From Natroniella sulfidigena (lineage in GTDB: Bacteria > Bacillota > Halanaerobiia > Halobacteroidales > Halobacteroidaceae), in contig NZ_JALKBY010000003.1 in the NCBI RefSeq assembly GCF_023223645.1, positions 124,001 to 188,000 on the forward strand: DNA of 64,000 nucleotides, written 5' to 3'. The notes below the pieces were generated by a model. It was given only the letters and a program-made list of their open reading frames with translations, was not told the origin of the DNA and did no database searches. Position numbers and translations under genes: made by a program. Position 1 is the first letter of the stretch, and every line of letters begins with the position of its first letter. Below, piece after piece: positions 8,712-16,034 of this stretch.

Positions 8712-8968
8712 ATATCAGTGTACAGTTTACGGTTTACAGTTGACAGTTAAAAACATAAAATCAAAATCCTATTTTATCATTAAATCCAAGCTACAGGTTT
8801 TAACCTGTAGTCCACCCTCCATCATGAAATACCACCACAGCACCCTGAAGGAGGCGGCTTATGCCGACTGAGGAAGTAAAACCTACTTCCCTCAGAGCAC
8901 GTGGTTTCTGTAATTTTAAGGTCTTGATCTTTAACTATCAATTGTCAATTATCAATTGTAAACTATTA
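8712..8968. repeat. Mosaic element with heptad ends, REP-like hairpin and shared core
   Basis: The left heptads at 8712-8751 start with the same ATCAGTGTACAGTTTACGG as other copies. An AAGCTACAGGTTTTAACCTGTAG palindrome lies at about 8788-8810. A core block (8828-8880) contains CACCCTGAAGGAGGCG and GACTGAGGAAGTA. Inverted heptads fill 8932-8963, ending next to the msbA stop. The palindrome and core recur at 47771-47865. Confidence 0.75.
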
Positions 8969-10699
8969 TTTATTAAACTGCACCTCATATAAATTACGAT
9001 AGACCCCATCATGCTCTAACAACTCTTGATGAGTACCTACTTCAACTATCCGACCTTCTTCCATCACTACAATCTGATCCGCATCTAAGATAGTCGATAA
9101 ACGATGGGCAATCACAAAGGTTGTCCGCTCTTCCATCAACCGATCTAAAGCCTCTTGAACTAATGCTTCTGACTCTGTATCCAAAGCAGAGGTTGCTTCA
9201 TCTAAGATTAGGATCTGTGGGTCCTTTAAAATAGCTCGTGCAATAGCAATTCTCTGCTTTTGGCCCCCAGATAAGCCACTACCACGCTCACCAATTTCAG
9301 TCTCATAACCTTCTGACAAATCTAAAATAAAGTCATGAGCATTAGCAGCTTGAGCAGCCTTAATTACCTCCTGTTCACTAGCTTCTAAATTTCCATACAG
9401 AATATTTTCCTTAATCGTTCCACCAAATAAGACCGTCTCTTGGGGTACGATCCCCATCTTATCTCGCAATGAGTCTAACTTAATCTTTGTGATATCAATA
9501 CCATCCAATTTAATCTGTCCTTGCTCAGGATCATAAAAACGAGGGACTAAATTAACTAATGTCGATTTCCCAGCTCCACTCGGGCCAACTAAGGCTACCA
9601 TCTGACCTGGCTCAACCTGTAAGTTGATATCCTCTAAAGCCAACTCATCATCATAACTGAAACTGACATCTTCAAATTCAATCGTACCCTCTATCTGCTC
9701 TAACTTTTGAGCATCTTCATGATCTTGAATACTAGGCTCAACATCTATAAATTCAAAAATCCGTTCTGCAGCAGCTAAAGCCCGTTGAATTGTTCCTGAT
9801 AACTTGGTTAATTTTCGTAATGGAGTCGTCAGATATAATAGTAAGGTAAAGAATCCTGTCAATTCACCAGGGGTCATCTGCCCAACCATTACCTGACGCC
9901 CCCCATACCATAAGACAACAATGAATGAGATTTCAGCTAAAAACTCAGTAACTGGAGATAGTACAGCCTTCAGTTGGGAGTGTTTCATATTGGCCCGGAA
10001 ATTACCATAATTCAATTCTTCAAAGCGTTGATATTCATAGTCCTCACGTTGGAATGATTTAACAACACGCACTCCACTGATCGTCTCCTGCAAAATATCA
10101 GATACATCAGCGATCTTAACCTGAGCTTTCTTGCTAATCTTTCTAATTCGACGATTAAAATAGTCAATAATATAAGCAATTAAAGGAAAGAGAATAAATG
10201 CAAAAGCACTTAGTCGCCAGTTATCATAAAATAACTTACCTACTCCCCCAATCACCTGAAATATATAACTGAAGATACCGATCGCTCCAGAGACAATAGC
10301 CCCCTCTAAGATCCCAACATCATTGGTCACCCGAGACATAATTCTCCCTGTCTTATGTTTAGCATAAAAGTCCAATGATAAATTCTGCAAGTTATAATAG
10401 AGATCATTTCTTAAATCTTTGACTACATTTTGTGAAACATAGGCAGTTAAATACTTCTGACCATAATGAAAGACAGCCCGGGAAAAGAAGATAAAAAAGA
10501 TTACTACAATCATTAAATTGAGATCTGCCATTCCTGCTTCCTGTTCATATAAACTACTAATAATCGAATCCATAAATCTACCAAACTGTTCAAAAAAGAA
10601 GATAGAGACTGCCGCATTCAATAACATGCAGATAACTCCTAGTAGCAAACGTCCTTTATATGGCTTTAAATACTTTAAAACCCTTTTAGCTAGCTCCAT
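8966..10699 (-). CDS. msbA: MsbA-type lipid A flippase (ABC transporter)
   Basis: 577 residues with a fused membrane domain (six predicted helices in about 1-310) and an ATPase domain. The Walker A is GPSGAGKST, the signature LSGGQKQR, the Walker B ILILDEATSALD, and the switch His lies in VIAHRLST. MsbA flips core-lipid A across the cytoplasmic membrane; E. coli MsbA is about the same length. The start overlaps the end of lpxB by 14 bases, which supports a lipid A role over a drug-export role. The stop is followed within 10 bases by the heptad repeat. Confidence 0.9.
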   Translation of the reverse strand: MELAKRVLKYLKPYKGRLLLGVICMLLNAAVSIFFFEQFGRFMDSIISSLYEQEAGMADLNLMIVVIFFIFFSRAVFHYGQKYLTAYVSQNVVKDLRNDLYYNLQNLSLDFYAKHKTGRIMSRVTNDVGILEGAIVSGAIGIFSYIFQVIGGVGKLFYDNWRLSAFAFILFPLIAYIIDYFNRRIRKISKKAQVKIADVSDILQETISGVRVVKSFQREDYEYQRFEELNYGNFRANMKHSQLKAVLSPVTEFLAEISFIVVLWYGGRQVMVGQMTPGELTGFFTLLLYLTTPLRKLTKLSGTIQRALAAAERIFEFIDVEPSIQDHEDAQKLEQIEGTIEFEDVSFSYDDELALEDINLQVEPGQMVALVGPSGAGKSTLVNLVPRFYDPEQGQIKLDGIDITKIKLDSLRDKMGIVPQETVLFGGTIKENILYGNLEASEQEVIKAAQAANAHDFILDLSEGYETEIGERGSGLSGGQKQRIAIARAILKDPQILILDEATSALDTESEALVQEALDRLMEERTTFVIAHRLSTILDADQIVVMEEGRIVEVGTHQELLEHDGVYRNLYEVQFNK

Positions 10700-11837
10700 T
10701 ACTAATACCCCCTGTAGCTAAAACTAACTTAGCTACTCTTTTAATTGCACCTTGCTCCCCTAGTCTATTAATTACTTGATCTAATTTCTCTGTAATATCT
10801 TCTTGTTTTGAATTGGAATTTAGAATATTTAATGCTTCATCTGCTATCTTATCCCCAGTCACGGCTCCTTGTAACAACTCAGGTACAACCTCCTCCTCAG
10901 CAATCACATTAGGCAATCCAACATAAGGTATCTTAACTAATAATTTTCCTAATAGATAAGTGCTCAATGAGGTCTTATAGACAATTACCATCGGTGTCTT
11001 AAAGCAAGCAGCTTCTAAAGTAGCCGTTCCTGATGCAGTCAGTAATAGGTCAGCCACCTTCATCACCTGATAAGATTGACCTGCAATTAGTTCGATCTCC
11101 AAATCATACTGCTTAATTTCTGCTTCTAACTCAGAATTAGCAATCGTATCTGCTACTGGCAATAAGAATTTAAGCTCTCTTTGATAACGTTCTTGCAATT
11201 GAGAAGCTGCTTCTAACATCGATGCCAATAATGCATCTACCTCTTGTTGTCTACTGCCTGGTAAGAGACCGACTATTGTCTTCTCAGAGGATAGATTATA
11301 CTCTCGACAAAATTCTGTAGTATCCAAGTTAGGATCAACAATATCTAAGATTGGATGTCCTACAAACTCTACCTCAGCTCCTGCCTCTCGATAGACTTGC
11401 TCTTCCATCGGAAAGACTGAAGCAATTGTAACATCACGCTTAGCCATCTTGTTGGCCCGCCATTGGCCCCAAACCCAAGCTGAAGGGGCAAAGTAATTAA
11501 CAGCAGGAATCCCACATCTTTGAGCTACTTTAGCCACCTTCATATTGAAACCTGAATAATCGACCAGCAAAATCACTGCTGGCTCCTCCTCTTTCATTGC
11601 TTCTTCTAATTTAGAAAGAATTCGATACATCAATCTCAAATGCTTAACTGCTTCTATAAAACCAATTGTACTCAATTTAGTAGGATCATACAGCAACTCT
11701 ACTCCAGCTTCGGCCATCCGTTGGCCCCCCATACCGATAAATTCTAGCTTGGGATTTATCTTTTTCAATTCCTCGACAACTCTAGCAGCATGCATATCAC
11801 CAGAAGCTTCTCCTGCTATTACCATTATCTTTTCCAT
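10686..11837 (-). CDS. lpxB: LpxB, lipid A disaccharide synthase
   Basis: 383 residues, standard length for this GT-B fold enzyme. It joins UDP-diacylglucosamine with lipid X at the membrane surface. The N-terminal IAGEASGDMHAA is diagnostic. SAWVWGQWRA, GHPILD, LLPGSRQQEV and ASGTATLEAA follow, all LpxB hallmarks. ATG at 11837 is used; Met5 is an alternative. It is coupled to msbA downstream and separated from lpxI by a repeat-filled gap. Confidence 0.96.
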   Translation of the reverse strand: MEKIMVIAGEASGDMHAARVVEELKKINPKLEFIGMGGQRMAEAGVELLYDPTKLSTIGFIEAVKHLRLMYRILSKLEEAMKEEEPAVILLVDYSGFNMKVAKVAQRCGIPAVNYFAPSAWVWGQWRANKMAKRDVTIASVFPMEEQVYREAGAEVEFVGHPILDIVDPNLDTTEFCREYNLSSEKTIVGLLPGSRQQEVDALLASMLEAASQLQERYQRELKFLLPVADTIANSELEAEIKQYDLEIELIAGQSYQVMKVADLLLTASGTATLEAACFKTPMVIVYKTSLSTYLLGKLLVKIPYVGLPNVIAEEEVVPELLQGAVTGDKIADEALNILNSNSKQEDITEKLDQVINRLGEQGAIKRVAKLVLATGGISNGAS

Positions 11838-11854
11838 TAAATCACCAACTTCTA

Positions 11855-12047
11855 AAATTCAGTTTACAGTTGACAGTTAAAATCAAAATCTTAAAGCCTA
11901 AAAAACTTAAATTCAGACAACCACTAAATGGTTGCTTACTTTATAATCTAGGCGAACACAAGGTTCGCCTCTACTTCCCTAATTACTAGTTATCAATTAC
12001 GGATTTTAATCGTCCATTGTACATTGTAAATTGTAAACTGTAAATTT
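11855..12047. repeat. Mosaic element with heptad ends and a GGCGAAC hairpin
   Basis: Left heptads lie at 11860-11884 (CAGTTTACAGTTGACAG). A palindrome GGCGAACACAAGGTTCGCC followed by TCTAC lies at 11952-11975. Inverted heptads at 12014-12047 read CATTGTA, CATTGTA, AATTGTA, AACTGTA. The hairpin, read in reverse as GTAGAGGCGAACCTTG, resembles REP-type palindromes common in bacterial gaps. Confidence 0.65.
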
Positions 12048-12079
12048 GTTTTAATGTGTCGATTAGGATTGATTCATGG

Positions 12080-12901
12080 TTAGCTGGTTTTAATATTTTT
12101 TATTGCTACGATGGGAATCTCATTTTCCTCGGCTCGTTTAATGAATTCCTCCTGATTAACAATAAATGTCTCACCAGCTTCAATTACTAATCCTGCTGCA
12201 TCGACCTTAATCAAATTCTCTAATGTCTCTAAACCAACTGTTGGAATATCAAAGCGTTGATCCTGCTTAGGTTTACTAACCTTAGCTACAACTACTTCAC
12301 CTTGACCCAGCTTGCCTCCACGCAAGATAGCTTGATCCGTTCCTTCTATTGCTTCCACAGCCATCACTGCTCCATCCTTGACAACTACTGTCTGTCCAAT
12401 ATCCAACCGACCAATCTCTTTCGCCTGCTTAAAACCTAACTTCATATCATCTAAAATCTGCGACTCAGGTTCAATGTCAGTTAAGACTCCAGGCTGCGGA
12501 AATAACTCTTCTATAAATTTAGTCTGATCACTAACTTTAATTCCCGCCTCGGCCAATCTATCTACAATCGCCAACATAATCGCATCATCATTCTTCTCTT
12601 CAAGTTGGGCCAACAGCATCTTGAACTCTTGATCCAGTTCGATCCCTTGAAAGAGTAACTCCTTAGTTACCTTGCCTAACATCACAACTTCTTCTACCTC
12701 TTCATCCTGTAGTGTAGTAATGATCTCTTTTAACTGCCCTACACTAATCTGATATGATTGATCTACAATCTTGTTCAGCTCATCACTTGCTGCTTCTGGG
12801 GTAACAGTAATTGTAACTAGATCTATACCCTGAGCAGTAGCTGCCTGAGCAAATAGAACAGGCAAATTACCATTACCTGCTATCAAACCTAATTTAGCCA
12901 T
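12080..12901 (-). CDS. lpxI: LpxI, UDP-2,3-diacylglucosamine hydrolase
   Basis: 273 residues of the DUF1009/LpxI family, the alternative to LpxH for making lipid X. Family features are LGLIAGNGNLPVLFA at the N-terminus, VMLGKVTKE, TDIEPE in the middle, and VDAAGLVIEAG then IPIVAI at the C-terminus. Position between lpxA and lpxB fits the pathway. No lpxH was seen in the window. Both flanking gaps are filled by repeat elements. Confidence 0.94.
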   Translation of the reverse strand: MAKLGLIAGNGNLPVLFAQAATAQGIDLVTITVTPEAASDELNKIVDQSYQISVGQLKEIITTLQDEEVEEVVMLGKVTKELLFQGIELDQEFKMLLAQLEEKNDDAIMLAIVDRLAEAGIKVSDQTKFIEELFPQPGVLTDIEPESQILDDMKLGFKQAKEIGRLDIGQTVVVKDGAVMAVEAIEGTDQAILRGGKLGQGEVVVAKVSKPKQDQRFDIPTVGLETLENLIKVDAAGLVIEAGETFIVNQEEFIKRAEENEIPIVAIKNIKTS

Positions 12902-12921
12902 AACTAACCCCCTAGGAAAAA

Positions 12922-13122
12922 TCAGTTAATAATTAATAACTAATAGTTAATAGTTGAAAACCTTCTAAACCAAGTTCTTAAAATATACAACTTAAAACTT
13001 CATCAAATTATACAAATTTCCACTATATCTCTGCTTTTTTATTTATAACTTTATAATTTTGATATTAAAGCTTTGCCTTTGACCTTTAACTGTAAACTGT
13101 CAACTGTACATTGTCAACTGCT
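12922..13122. repeat. Mosaic element with two types of heptad ends
   Basis: The left end (12922-12960) uses TTAATAA/TTAATAG-type units. The right end (13088-13122) uses ACTGTAA, ACTGTCA, ACTGTAC, ATTGTCA in perfect 7-base phase. The core is AT-rich without a clear hairpin. The mixed ends suggest recombination between element subtypes. Confidence 0.65.
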
Positions 13123-13127
13123 TTTTT

Positions 13128-13925
13128 CTACCGGCAGATGCCCCGTTGAGCATTGCGTAAAAATCTTAAGAAATGTTCGATCATAGGACTACTGTCCAAT
13201 TCTTGATCCATCTTTTCAATTGCTTGGGACATATTCAAATTAGAACGATAAAGAATTTTATAAGCCCGCTTAATCTTCCGCCTCAATTCAGGCTCAACTT
13301 CATTCCTTCTCAACCCCACAACATTGATCCCATTGACACTAGCTGGGTGGCCATCAACTAAAACATAAGGTGGTACATCCTTAACTACCTTTGAGCCAGC
13401 ACCTACCATAGCCATTTTTCCAATCCTGACAAATTGGTGAACTCCCGTTAAACCAGCAATTACTGCTGAATCTTCAACTATTACATGGCCTGCTAAATTA
13501 GCAGCATTGGACATAATAATATTATTTCCTAATTGACAATCATGAGCCACATGACAGTAGGCCATAATTAGATTACTATCACCAATCTTAGTTATTCCAC
13601 CACCTGCTTCAGTTCCACGATGAACAGTAGCAAATTCTCGAATCGTATTATCATCACCAATTTCTAAGTAACTCTCTTCACCTTTAAATTTTAGATCTTG
13701 TGGCTCTTGCCCAAGTGACGCCCCATTAAAGATTTTATTATTTTTGCCTATTTTAGTCCAGCCTTTGATTACAGCATGTGCTCCAATTTCAGTCCCTGAG
13801 TCTATCTTTACATTCTCACCAATTACAGCATACGGGCCAACTTCAACATCTTTAGCAATCTCTGCTCCAGCTTCGATTACGGCTGTCTCATGGATGTTAT
13901 TGAGACGTACAACATTATTATTCAT
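13128..13925 (-). CDS. lpxA: LpxA, UDP-GlcNAc O-acyltransferase
   Basis: 265 residues, standard length. It has a left-handed beta-helix of hexapeptide repeats (IHETAVIEAGAEIAKDV onward) and a C-terminal helical domain. The catalytic His lies in the block YCHVAHDCQLG. It adds the first 3-hydroxyacyl chain to UDP-GlcNAc, starting lipid A synthesis in the cytoplasm. The ATG at 13925 follows AGGGGGAG. The gene is 19 bases after fabZ; the lpxC-fabZ-lpxA order is classic. Confidence 0.96.
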   Translation of the reverse strand: MNNNVVRLNNIHETAVIEAGAEIAKDVEVGPYAVIGENVKIDSGTEIGAHAVIKGWTKIGKNNKIFNGASLGQEPQDLKFKGEESYLEIGDDNTIREFATVHRGTEAGGGITKIGDSNLIMAYCHVAHDCQLGNNIIMSNAANLAGHVIVEDSAVIAGLTGVHQFVRIGKMAMVGAGSKVVKDVPPYVLVDGHPASVNGINVVGLRRNEVEPELRRKIKRAYKILYRSNLNMSQAIEKMDQELDSSPMIEHFLRFLRNAQRGICR

Positions 13926-13944
13926 TATTTCTCCCCCTACCTAA

Positions 13945-14376
13945 TTATTTATCTTGAATTGCACAAGTTAGTGTCGCTTCAGTTACTACCTCATCATCTA
14001 CAAAGGCTTTAGCCTCTACTTTGCCTACTTTACCTCTTAATCTTACAATCTCAACTTCAATAATCAACTGATCGCCAGGTTGAACAGGTTTTCTAAATCT
14101 AACATTATCAATTCTACCAAAGTACGGAACCTTCTCTTCTGGTTTATCTACTGATTCTAATAGACCAACACCAGCAACTTGAGCCATTGCTTCTAAGATT
14201 AAAACCCCAGGCATGATTGGATGTCCTGGAAAATGACCATTAAAGAACTCTTCATTGGCTGTTACATTCTTAAGCCCAACTACTTTTTCTCCCTCAACAA
14301 CCTCCAAAATCCGATCAATCAATAAAAATGGATACCTATGTGGCAAAACTTCCTTGATTTCAGTAATATCTAACAT
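13945..14376 (-). CDS. fabZ: FabZ, 3-hydroxyacyl-ACP dehydratase
   Basis: 143 residues of the hotdog fold. HRYPFLLIDRI is at the N-terminus, and GHFPGHPIMPGVLILEAMAQ carries the catalytic His and, further on, the Glu of the active site. It dehydrates 3-hydroxyacyl-ACP, competing with LpxA and LpxD for the same hydroxyacyl pool. It overlaps the lpxC stop by 7 bases and has AGGAGG upstream. Confidence 0.95.
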   Translation of the reverse strand: MLDITEIKEVLPHRYPFLLIDRILEVVEGEKVVGLKNVTANEEFFNGHFPGHPIMPGVLILEAMAQVAGVGLLESVDKPEEKVPYFGRIDNVRFRKPVQPGDQLIIEVEIVRLRGKVGKVEAKAFVDDEVVTEATLTCAIQDK

Positions 14377-15215
14377 AATAACGCCTCCTCAGTAATTAAT
14401 CTTTTTATTCTTTTAGCTAACTTAAAATTTAACTTATGCCCAGAGCGAACAGCTATAATATGCCCTCTAAACTCTGGAGCCAACTTCATATCTCCTACAA
14501 TGTCCAAAATTTTATGCCTTGCAATCTCATTGCTAAAACGCAACTGATTGACAGGGCCATCATCAGCAATCAAGATAGCATTATCAAGACTGCCTCCTAG
14601 CGCCAACCCTGCTTGCTGCAATTTTTCGATTTCATCAGCAAAGCCAAAGGTTCGGGCTGAACTGATCTGCTTCTTAAATTCTTCTTCAGAAATAACAAGC
14701 TCAGCAAACTGATCGGTCAGTCCTTGATGCTTACTAACAAAGGTATAACTGACTTTAAATTGATCACAGGGTAATATAGTTAAATAATGCTTACCTTCAG
14801 TCACATATAAAGGCTGATCAAATTGATAAACAGTTACTTCTTCTTTTTGCTTCTCAATCCCAGCCTCTTGTAAGAGATTGTAGAATACTTTAGCACTCCC
14901 ATCAGTAATCGGAGGTTCATTAGCATCTATTTCAATTAATAGATTATCTATCCGAAGAGCATTCAACGCTGCTAAAAGATGCTCTACAGTATTGATCTGC
15001 CATTTAGCAGTCCCTAATGTAGTACATCGATTAGTCGAATATACATTTTCTACAGTCGCTTCTAACTCTGGCTGGTCTGGTAGATCAACTCTTTTAAATT
15101 TAATCCCCTGATTGACTGCTAAGGGCTTACAGGTAATTGTTACATCTTCACCAGTATGGAGCCCAACCCCTGTATAACTAAATTTCTTCTTAATTGTCCG
15201 CTGTTTCCTTACCAA
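14370..15215 (-). CDS. lpxC: LpxC, UDP-3-O-acyl-GlcNAc deacetylase
   Basis: 281 residues from a TTG start. LpxC makes the first committed lipid A step and binds Zn2+. Ligands are visible: His79 in TVEHLLAAL, His234 and Asp238 in ARHKILDIVGD, and the general His260 in SGHKLN. The open frame extends to 15353, but the upstream part has no family similarity and overlaps the ABC gene. TTG at 15215 follows AAAGGAGGAAGTAGG, and the resulting numbering fits the family. Downstream it overlaps fabZ. Confidence 0.94.
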   Translation of the reverse strand: MVRKQRTIKKKFSYTGVGLHTGEDVTITCKPLAVNQGIKFKRVDLPDQPELEATVENVYSTNRCTTLGTAKWQINTVEHLLAALNALRIDNLLIEIDANEPPITDGSAKVFYNLLQEAGIEKQKEEVTVYQFDQPLYVTEGKHYLTILPCDQFKVSYTFVSKHQGLTDQFAELVISEEEFKKQISSARTFGFADEIEKLQQAGLALGGSLDNAILIADDGPVNQLRFSNEIARHKILDIVGDMKLAPEFRGHIIAVRSGHKLNFKLAKRIKRLITEEALLC

Positions 15216-15285
15216 CCTACTTCCTCCTTTTAAACTCTTTACTAATTCAATAAAACTCGACATTTTCCTGCTTATTGACTTAACT

Positions 15286-16023
15286 TTAATAATATTCCAG
15301 TAAGTCTTTATACTTTTGGCCGACTTCAGATTGGGGGGCAACAAAGATCTCATCTGGGCTCCCTTGCTCTACAATCTGCCCTTGATCCATCAATAAGATC
15401 AAATCAGCAACCTGCAAAGCAAAGGAGACCTCATGAGTTACAATAATAATTGCTTTATCTTGTAAAGCAGTTAACTCTTCAATAACTTCTAATACTTCTC
15501 TTACCAAAATTGGATCTAAAGAAGCAGTTGGTTCATCTAGTAATAATAAACTAGGATCAATTATTAAGGCACGGGCAATACCTACTCGCTGCTTTTGTCC
15601 TCCACTCAACTGGTCAATAGCACTAGTAGCCTTATCTGCTAATTTTACTTTTTCTAAAATCTGTAATGCTTTCTGCTCTAATTCCTGCTGACAGGCTTTG
15701 GCTTCAGTCTTAACCACAGGTAAGATAATATTTTCTAGCACTGTCAATCGTTCGATTAAGTTAAACTTTTGAAAGACAAAACCGATCTCTTTTCTTAATG
15801 ATAATAACTTATCTTCAGAGAGATCTAAAACTGAAACTCCTTTAAAGATAATCTCTCCACCATCAGGCTCAGTCAAGCGATTAATACAACGAATAGTTGT
15901 CGATTTTCCACAGCCACTTGGCCCCATAATCGCAACAGTCTCTCCTTGCTTCACCTTAAAATCAACCCCAGTTAAGACTTGCGTTGAACCATAACTTTTG
16001 GTCAAATTACTGACTTGTAACAT
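15286..16023 (-). CDS. ABC transporter ATPase, polar amino acid type, in lipid A operon
   Basis: 245 residues. Walker A is GPSGCGKST (34-42), the signature LSGGQKQR (139-146), and the Walker B LLLLDEPTASLD. THEVSFALQVAD near the C-terminus is typical of GlnQ/HisP-type ATPases. The upstream ATG at 16035 is possible, but ATG at 16023 lies 5 bases after GGAGG. It begins 11 bases after the stop of the large membrane protein, its likely partner, and precedes lpxC. No substrate-binding protein gene is nearby. A role in envelope lipid or amino-acid-like substrate transport cannot be decided from sequence. Confidence 0.85.
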   Translation of the reverse strand: MLQVSNLTKSYGSTQVLTGVDFKVKQGETVAIMGPSGCGKSTTIRCINRLTEPDGGEIIFKGVSVLDLSEDKLLSLRKEIGFVFQKFNLIERLTVLENIILPVVKTEAKACQQELEQKALQILEKVKLADKATSAIDQLSGGQKQRVGIARALIIDPSLLLLDEPTASLDPILVREVLEVIEELTALQDKAIIIVTHEVSFALQVADLILLMDQGQIVEQGSPDEIFVAPQSEVGQKYKDLLEYY

Positions 16024-16034
16024 AGAATCCTCCA

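Noticed and set aside
8966-10699. MsbA homologue as a multidrug exporter
   Set aside because: Sequence alone fits both, but overlap with lpxB inside the lipid A run favours lipid A flipping.
12014-13122. 7-base repeats as a possible CRISPR array
   Set aside because: Units are 7 bases and directly tandem, with no unique spacers of 25-40 bases and no cas genes nearby.
15216-15353. N-terminal extension of LpxC
   Set aside because: It overlaps the ABC ATPase gene, lacks family similarity, and a TTG with an excellent ribosome binding site lies at 15215.
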